Below are positions 60,864 through 64,000 of a DNA stretch of 64,000 nt, piece by piece. How positions within the stretch are numbered: position 1 is the first letter of the stretch; each line of letters starts with the position of its first letter. The DNA comes from Flavobacterium anseongense (GTDB lineage: Bacteria > Bacteroidota > Bacteroidia > Flavobacteriales > Flavobacteriaceae): assembly GCF_021608185.1 (NCBI RefSeq), contig NZ_JAKIHN010000002.1, forward strand, positions 1 to 64,000. The letters run 5' to 3'. Below the pieces are notes generated by a model, which did no database searches, was not told the origin of the DNA, and was given only the letters and a program-made list of their open reading frames with translations. The translations under genes were made by a program, and so were the position numbers.

Positions 60864-61505
60864 TTAATTTTTATTTTCCAATAGCGGAACGAATTTAAAA
60901 TCTCCAAATTCGTGTTTTTCAAATTGAGTAGCGTTTTTGCGAATCAGTAATGTCATTACCTGTTCTTTTTCACCAACCGGTATAACGAGTCTCCCTCCTA
61001 TTTTTAGCTGTGCCATTAAAGCTTTCGGAATGATTGGCGCACCGGCGGTAACAATTATACTGTCAAAAGGCGCATGATTTACCAAACCTTTATAACCATC
61101 ACCAAACGATAAATGCTTGGCGCGAATTCCTAATTTTGGTAATAATGCTGAAGTTGTTTTGAACAATTCATTTTGTCTTTCAACCGAATAAACTTTAGCA
61201 CCCATGACAACCAAAACAGCCGTTTGATAACCAGAACCGGTTCCAATTTCCAGAATCTTATGGTCTTTTTTAACTTCCAATAACTGACTTTGAAAAGCAA
61301 CAGTATAAGGTTGTGAAATGGTTTGCCCTGCACCAATTGGAAACGCTTTGTCCTGATAAGCAAAATCTTCAAAACTCGAATCTAAAAATAAATGTCTCGG
61401 AATCGTTTTAATTGCTTCCAATACTTTTTTATCAGTAATCCCTTTTTCTGCCAATAGTTTGGCTAATTGATTTCGAAGTCCTTGATGCTTGCTTGTGTCT
61501 TTCAA
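60864..61505 (-). CDS. pcm: Protein-L-isoaspartate O-methyltransferase
   Basis: The 213-residue form starting on TTG (LKDTSKHQGLRNQLAKLLAEKG, first residue Met) is chosen. The longer frame adds 20 residues (LFVFCNFSLYFYQ...) that do not look like Pcm, and no in-frame ATG is near. Motifs: IGAGQTISQPYTVAFQ, the SAM-binding ILEIGTGSGYQTAVL, and VTAGAPIIPKALM. It methylates isoaspartyl residues in aged proteins for repair. A TATTTTTA sequence upstream of the TTG is a weak -7 candidate. The DUF3857 gene follows after 23 nt, so both may be one operon. Confidence 0.9.
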   Translation of the reverse strand: MKDTSKHQGLRNQLAKLLAEKGITDKKVLEAIKTIPRHLFLDSSFEDFAYQDKAFPIGAGQTISQPYTVAFQSQLLEVKKDHKILEIGTGSGYQTAVLVVMGAKVYSVERQNELFKTTSALLPKLGIRAKHLSFGDGYKGLVNHAPFDSIIVTAGAPIIPKALMAQLKIGGRLVIPVGEKEQVMTLLIRKNATQFEKHEFGDFKFVPLLENKN

Positions 61506-61587
61506 TTTGGGTAATGTTTTATTTTGGTAAAAATAGAGGGAAAAATTACAAAAAACAAATAACAAATTTCAAATAATAAGCAAGCTT

Positions 61588-61716
61588 CAAAACTCAAAAG
61601 CCAAATAGCAAACACTTTTTGAAATTTAAAATTTGGATATTGAAATTTATTTGAAATTTATTTGAAATTTAGTCCCAAAGCTTCGGGATTAAGATTTGGA
61701 ATTTATTTGAGTTTTG
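61588..61716. repeat. AT-rich 11-nt-period repeat with inverted arms
   Basis: TGAAATTTATT recurs at 61641, 61652 and (shortened) 61663, exactly 11 nt apart. CAAAACTCAAA (61588-61598) and TTTGAGTTTTG (61706-61716) are perfect inverse copies at the two ends, and a palindrome-like TCCCAAAGCTTCGGGA lies inside. It lies between the divergent pcm and oxidoreductase genes and contains no reading frame of note. Confidence 0.7.
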
Positions 61717-61728
61717 ATATTTAAAATA

Positions 61729-61758
61729 TTGGTATTTCTCCTTTAATTATTACTTTTG
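61729..61758 (+). promoter_or_regulatory. Promoter of the oxidoreductase-hbd operon
   Basis: TTG, exactly 19 nt, TACTTTTG, a complete match to the Bacteroidota primary promoter. The last three bases of the box are a TTG that opens a longer frame of the downstream gene, so that start is rejected. Confidence 0.85.
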
Positions 61759-61773
61759 ATAAAATTTATTTCT

Positions 61774-62760
61774 ATGCTTAAAGTTGGCGTTTTAGGTGCC
61801 GGTCACCTCGGAAAAATACACTTGAGATTATTACAACAGTCTGAAAAATACGAACTTGTTGGTTTTTATGATGAAAATCACGAAAACGGAGCCAAAATCG
61901 AAGCCGAGTTTGGATACAAACAATTTGATACCATTGCCAAATTAATACACGCTGTAGATGTTATTGATATTGTAACTCCTACTCTTTCGCATTACAAATG
62001 TGCTAAAGTTTCTATCAAATCGGGAAAACATGTTTTTATAGAAAAACCAATTTCTACAACTGTTGAAGAAGCGGAAGAAATTATCGCTTTGGCAAAAGAA
62101 TATAATGTAAAAGGTCAGGTCGGACATGTAGAACGTTTCAATCCTGCGTTTATAGCAGTTAAAGACCAAATAGAAACTCCAATGTTTATTGAAACACACC
62201 GTTTGGCAGAATTCAATCCGCGTGGCACTGATGTTCCTGTAGTTTTAGATTTAATGATACACGATATTGATGCGATTTTAAGCGTGGTAAAATCGAAAGT
62301 GAAATTTGTTCACGCCAGCGGTGTTTCGGTTTTAAGCCAATCACCCGATATTGCCAATGCCCGAATTGAATTCGAGAATGGTTGTGTAGCCAATATTACT
62401 TCGAGCCGAATTTCAATGAAGAATATGCGCAAGTCACGCTTCTTCCAAAAAGATGCCTACATCTCTGTAGATTATTTAGATAAAACCTGCGAAGTTGTCA
62501 AAATGAAAGAAGCTCCTGAAACTCCGGGAGATTTCGATATGATTCTTCAAAATGCCGAAGGCGATAAAAAACAAATCTATTTCAATAATCCGGAAGTAAC
62601 CAATAACAATGCTATTTTGGATGAGTTGGAAACATTTGCTGACGCAATCAATAACAATACAAATCCAGTTGTTACTTTGGAAGACGGAACTGAAGCATTA
62701 CGCGTTGCATATATGATCATTGATTCGATGGAGAAAAATAAAACTATCAACCCAACATAA
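61774..62760 (+). CDS. Gfo/Idh/MocA-family oxidoreductase
   Basis: The start is the ATG giving MLKVGVLGAGHLGKIHLRLL; a longer frame begins inside the promoter. The 328-residue protein has the Rossmann NAD(P) motif GAGHLGKIH, the EKPIS motif with the conserved Lys, and VGHVERFNPAF in the substrate domain. Family members oxidise or reduce sugars or related alcohols. Its stop codon overlaps the start of the next gene (TAATG), so the two are coupled. A link to an acyl-CoA dehydrogenase is unusual and gives no clear substrate. Confidence 0.93.
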   Translation: MLKVGVLGAGHLGKIHLRLLQQSEKYELVGFYDENHENGAKIEAEFGYKQFDTIAKLIHAVDVIDIVTPTLSHYKCAKVSIKSGKHVFIEKPISTTVEEAEEIIALAKEYNVKGQVGHVERFNPAFIAVKDQIETPMFIETHRLAEFNPRGTDVPVVLDLMIHDIDAILSVVKSKVKFVHASGVSVLSQSPDIANARIEFENGCVANITSSRISMKNMRKSRFFQKDAYISVDYLDKTCEVVKMKEAPETPGDFDMILQNAEGDKKQIYFNNPEVTNNNAILDELETFADAINNNTNPVVTLEDGTEALRVAYMIIDSMEKNKTINPT

Positions 62761-63647
62761 TGAAAACAATTGCTGTTATAGGCGCTGGAACTATGGGCAA
62801 CGGAATTGCTCACACTTTCGCACAAAGCGGTTTTACCGTAAAATTAATAGACGTTTCCGAAAAATCACTCGAAAAAGGAATGACAACAATAGCTTCAAAC
62901 CTTGATCGAATGGTAACCAAAGGAACCATTACCGAAGATGACAAACACAAAACAATCTCAAATATTATAACTTATACCGATATAAAAGATGGCGTTGTTG
63001 GAACTGATTTAGTTGTAGAAGCTGCCACTGAAAACGTTGGCTTAAAACTTCAGATTTTCAAGCAATTAAGTGACGTTTGTGATCACAATGTAATTTTGGC
63101 AACCAATACTTCTTCAATTTCTATAACCCAAATTGCAGCACAAGTCGTTCATCCGGAACGCGTAATCGGAATGCATTTTATGAATCCGGTGCCGATTATG
63201 AAATTGGTTGAAATCATTCGTGGTTATTCTACTTCGGATGAAGTAACTAAAATCATCATGGATTTATCAATAAAATTAGGAAAAACACCAACCGAAGTAA
63301 ACGATTATCCGGGCTTTGTAGCCAACAGAATTTTGATGCCAATGATTAACGAAGCTATCGAAACTTTATATAACGGAGTTGCCGGAGTTTATGAAATTGA
63401 CACAGTAATGAAACTCGGAATGGCACATCCAATGGGACCATTACAATTAGCTGATTTTATTGGGCTCGACGTTTGTCTTTCAATTTTAAATGTAATGTAT
63501 GACGGATTCAAAAATCCAAAATATGCTCCCTGCCCACTCTTGGTTAATATGGTTATGGCAGGAAAACTCGGAGTAAAATCTGGTGAAGGTTTTTATGATT
63601 ATGCAGAATCGAAGAAAGCTGAGAAAGTCTCTAAACAGTTTAATTAA
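62760..63647 (+). CDS. 3-hydroxybutyryl-CoA dehydrogenase
   Basis: The 295-residue protein has the NAD-binding GAGTMGNGIAHTFAQ and the catalytic HFMNPVPIMKLVEIIRG (His in MHFMNP). The C-terminal NDYPGFVANRILMPMINEA and MAHPMGPLQLADFIGLDVCL follow. It interconverts 3-hydroxyacyl-CoA and 3-oxoacyl-CoA. It overlaps the oxidoreductase gene by one base. A thiolase that would use its product is encoded at 16-17 kb, not adjacent. Confidence 0.94.
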   Translation: MKTIAVIGAGTMGNGIAHTFAQSGFTVKLIDVSEKSLEKGMTTIASNLDRMVTKGTITEDDKHKTISNIITYTDIKDGVVGTDLVVEAATENVGLKLQIFKQLSDVCDHNVILATNTSSISITQIAAQVVHPERVIGMHFMNPVPIMKLVEIIRGYSTSDEVTKIIMDLSIKLGKTPTEVNDYPGFVANRILMPMINEAIETLYNGVAGVYEIDTVMKLGMAHPMGPLQLADFIGLDVCLSILNVMYDGFKNPKYAPCPLLVNMVMAGKLGVKSGEGFYDYAESKKAEKVSKQFN

Positions 63648-63649
63648 TG

Positions 63650-63675
63650 AGTCGCAGTTTGCAGTCGCAGTTTGC
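63650..63675. repeat. Two tandem 13-nt units
   Basis: AGTCGCAGTTTGC occurs twice head to tail, and a third partial unit (AGTTTTTT) follows. It lies 3 nt after the dehydrogenase stop codon, in the gap before the DUF1015 gene. Confidence 0.75.
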
Positions 63676-63719
63676 AGTTTTTTACTGAGAACAGAGACTG
63701 AAACTGAAAACTATAAAAT

Positions 63720-64000
63720 ATGTCTAAAATAATCCCTTTCAAAGCCGTTCGTCCTACTCCAGACAAAGTAGCGTTAGTAACTTGCAGAAATTATGACGAT
63801 TATAGTTCGGCTGAGCTTGCGGCTTGGTTGAGTTTTAATCCATATTCGTTTTTGCATGTAATTAATCCGGCTTATATGTATTCGCAAAAGATTACATTGG
63901 ACAAGCGTTTTAAAGGTGTTGCCCACAAATATCAAGACTTTAAAGAGGAAGGCATTTTCATGGAAGAAGACAAAGCTGCTTTCTTTTTGTATGAAATTCA
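63720..64000 (+). CDS. DUF1015 domain protein, 3' partial
   Basis: The gene starts at an ATG giving MSKIIPFKAVRPTPDKVALV and runs off the window after about 93 codons. The sequence PFKAVRPTPDKV, then HVINPAYMYSQK and a YQDFKEEGIFMEEDKAAFFLYE stretch, is the beginning of DUF1015. This is a ~400-residue family (SERPINE-like label in some databases) of unknown function. It probably belongs to the same operon as the oxidoreductase and hydroxybutyryl-CoA dehydrogenase genes, 72 nt behind the latter. Confidence 0.85.
   Translation, partial: MSKIIPFKAVRPTPDKVALVTCRNYDDYSSAELAAWLSFNPYSFLHVINPAYMYSQKITLDKRFKGVAHKYQDFKEEGIFMEEDKAAFFLYEI

Overview
The window reads as chromosomal DNA of a Flavobacterium-like member of the Bacteroidota. 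Evidence: low GC (about one third by eye); a type B and a type A type-IX-secretion sorting domain; a bacillithiol cysteine ligase (BshC); PorT-like barrels and DUF1573, DUF4293 and DUF3857 proteins typical of the phylum; almost no Shine-Dalgarno sequences; and many promoters of the TTG-N19/20-TAnnTTTG type used by the phylum's primary sigma factor. There is no phage, transposase, CRISPR array or rRNA. Three tRNA genes (Ser-GCU, Pro-UGG, Arg-UCU) form one minus-strand operon.

Layout. 1-8 kb: end of a large secreted adhesin-like protein, an aminotransferase, a double-DTG aspartyl protease with a PDZ domain, DUF1573, valS, an outer-membrane barrel and ndk. 8-17 kb: a T9SS-secreted SusE/SusF-like protein with a LacI-type palindrome upstream, bshC with a lipoprotein, a cysteine desulfurase, a PorT-like protein, a lipoprotein alpha-amylase, an NlpC/P60 protein and a thiolase. 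17-32 kb: tRNAs, a PAS-LuxR regulator, lpdA, an ABC exporter-truA pair, small membrane proteins, rho, dnaK and an LtaS-like sulfatase. 32.6-35.3 kb: a two-component system and a DUF2231-like membrane protein. 45-64 kb: OmpA, MscS, a helicase, a cNMP/CBS/DUF294 protein with an exonuclease-fold partner, smpB, a 1248-residue DUF3857/transglutaminase protein, pcm, a Gfo/Idh/MocA oxidoreductase with 3-hydroxybutyryl-CoA dehydrogenase, and the start of a DUF1015 gene.

The most interesting block is 35.4-45.1 kb. Two convergent operons carry three ATP-grasp or ATP-grasp-like ligases, a GCS2-type carboxylate-amine ligase, a class I glutamine amidotransferase, two alpha/beta-hydrolase esterases (one with an N-terminal CBM48/AMPK-like module), an M17 leucyl aminopeptidase and an unknown 182-residue protein. 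This looks like an undescribed amidoligase system that builds, amidates and turns over a small peptide-like metabolite. Two genes of the plus-strand operon are preceded by copies of a two-hairpin element whose second stem shows three compensatory base-pair changes, which suggests a structured leader RNA.

A second theme is intergenic: arrays of 7-, 8-, 11- and 13-nt units. The 7- and 8-nt arrays fold as symmetric hairpins. A 50-bp dispersed repeat also occurs twice in opposite orientation. Several gene starts have been corrected here because the longest reading frame begins on a TTG or ATG lying inside or just before a TAnnTTTG promoter box.
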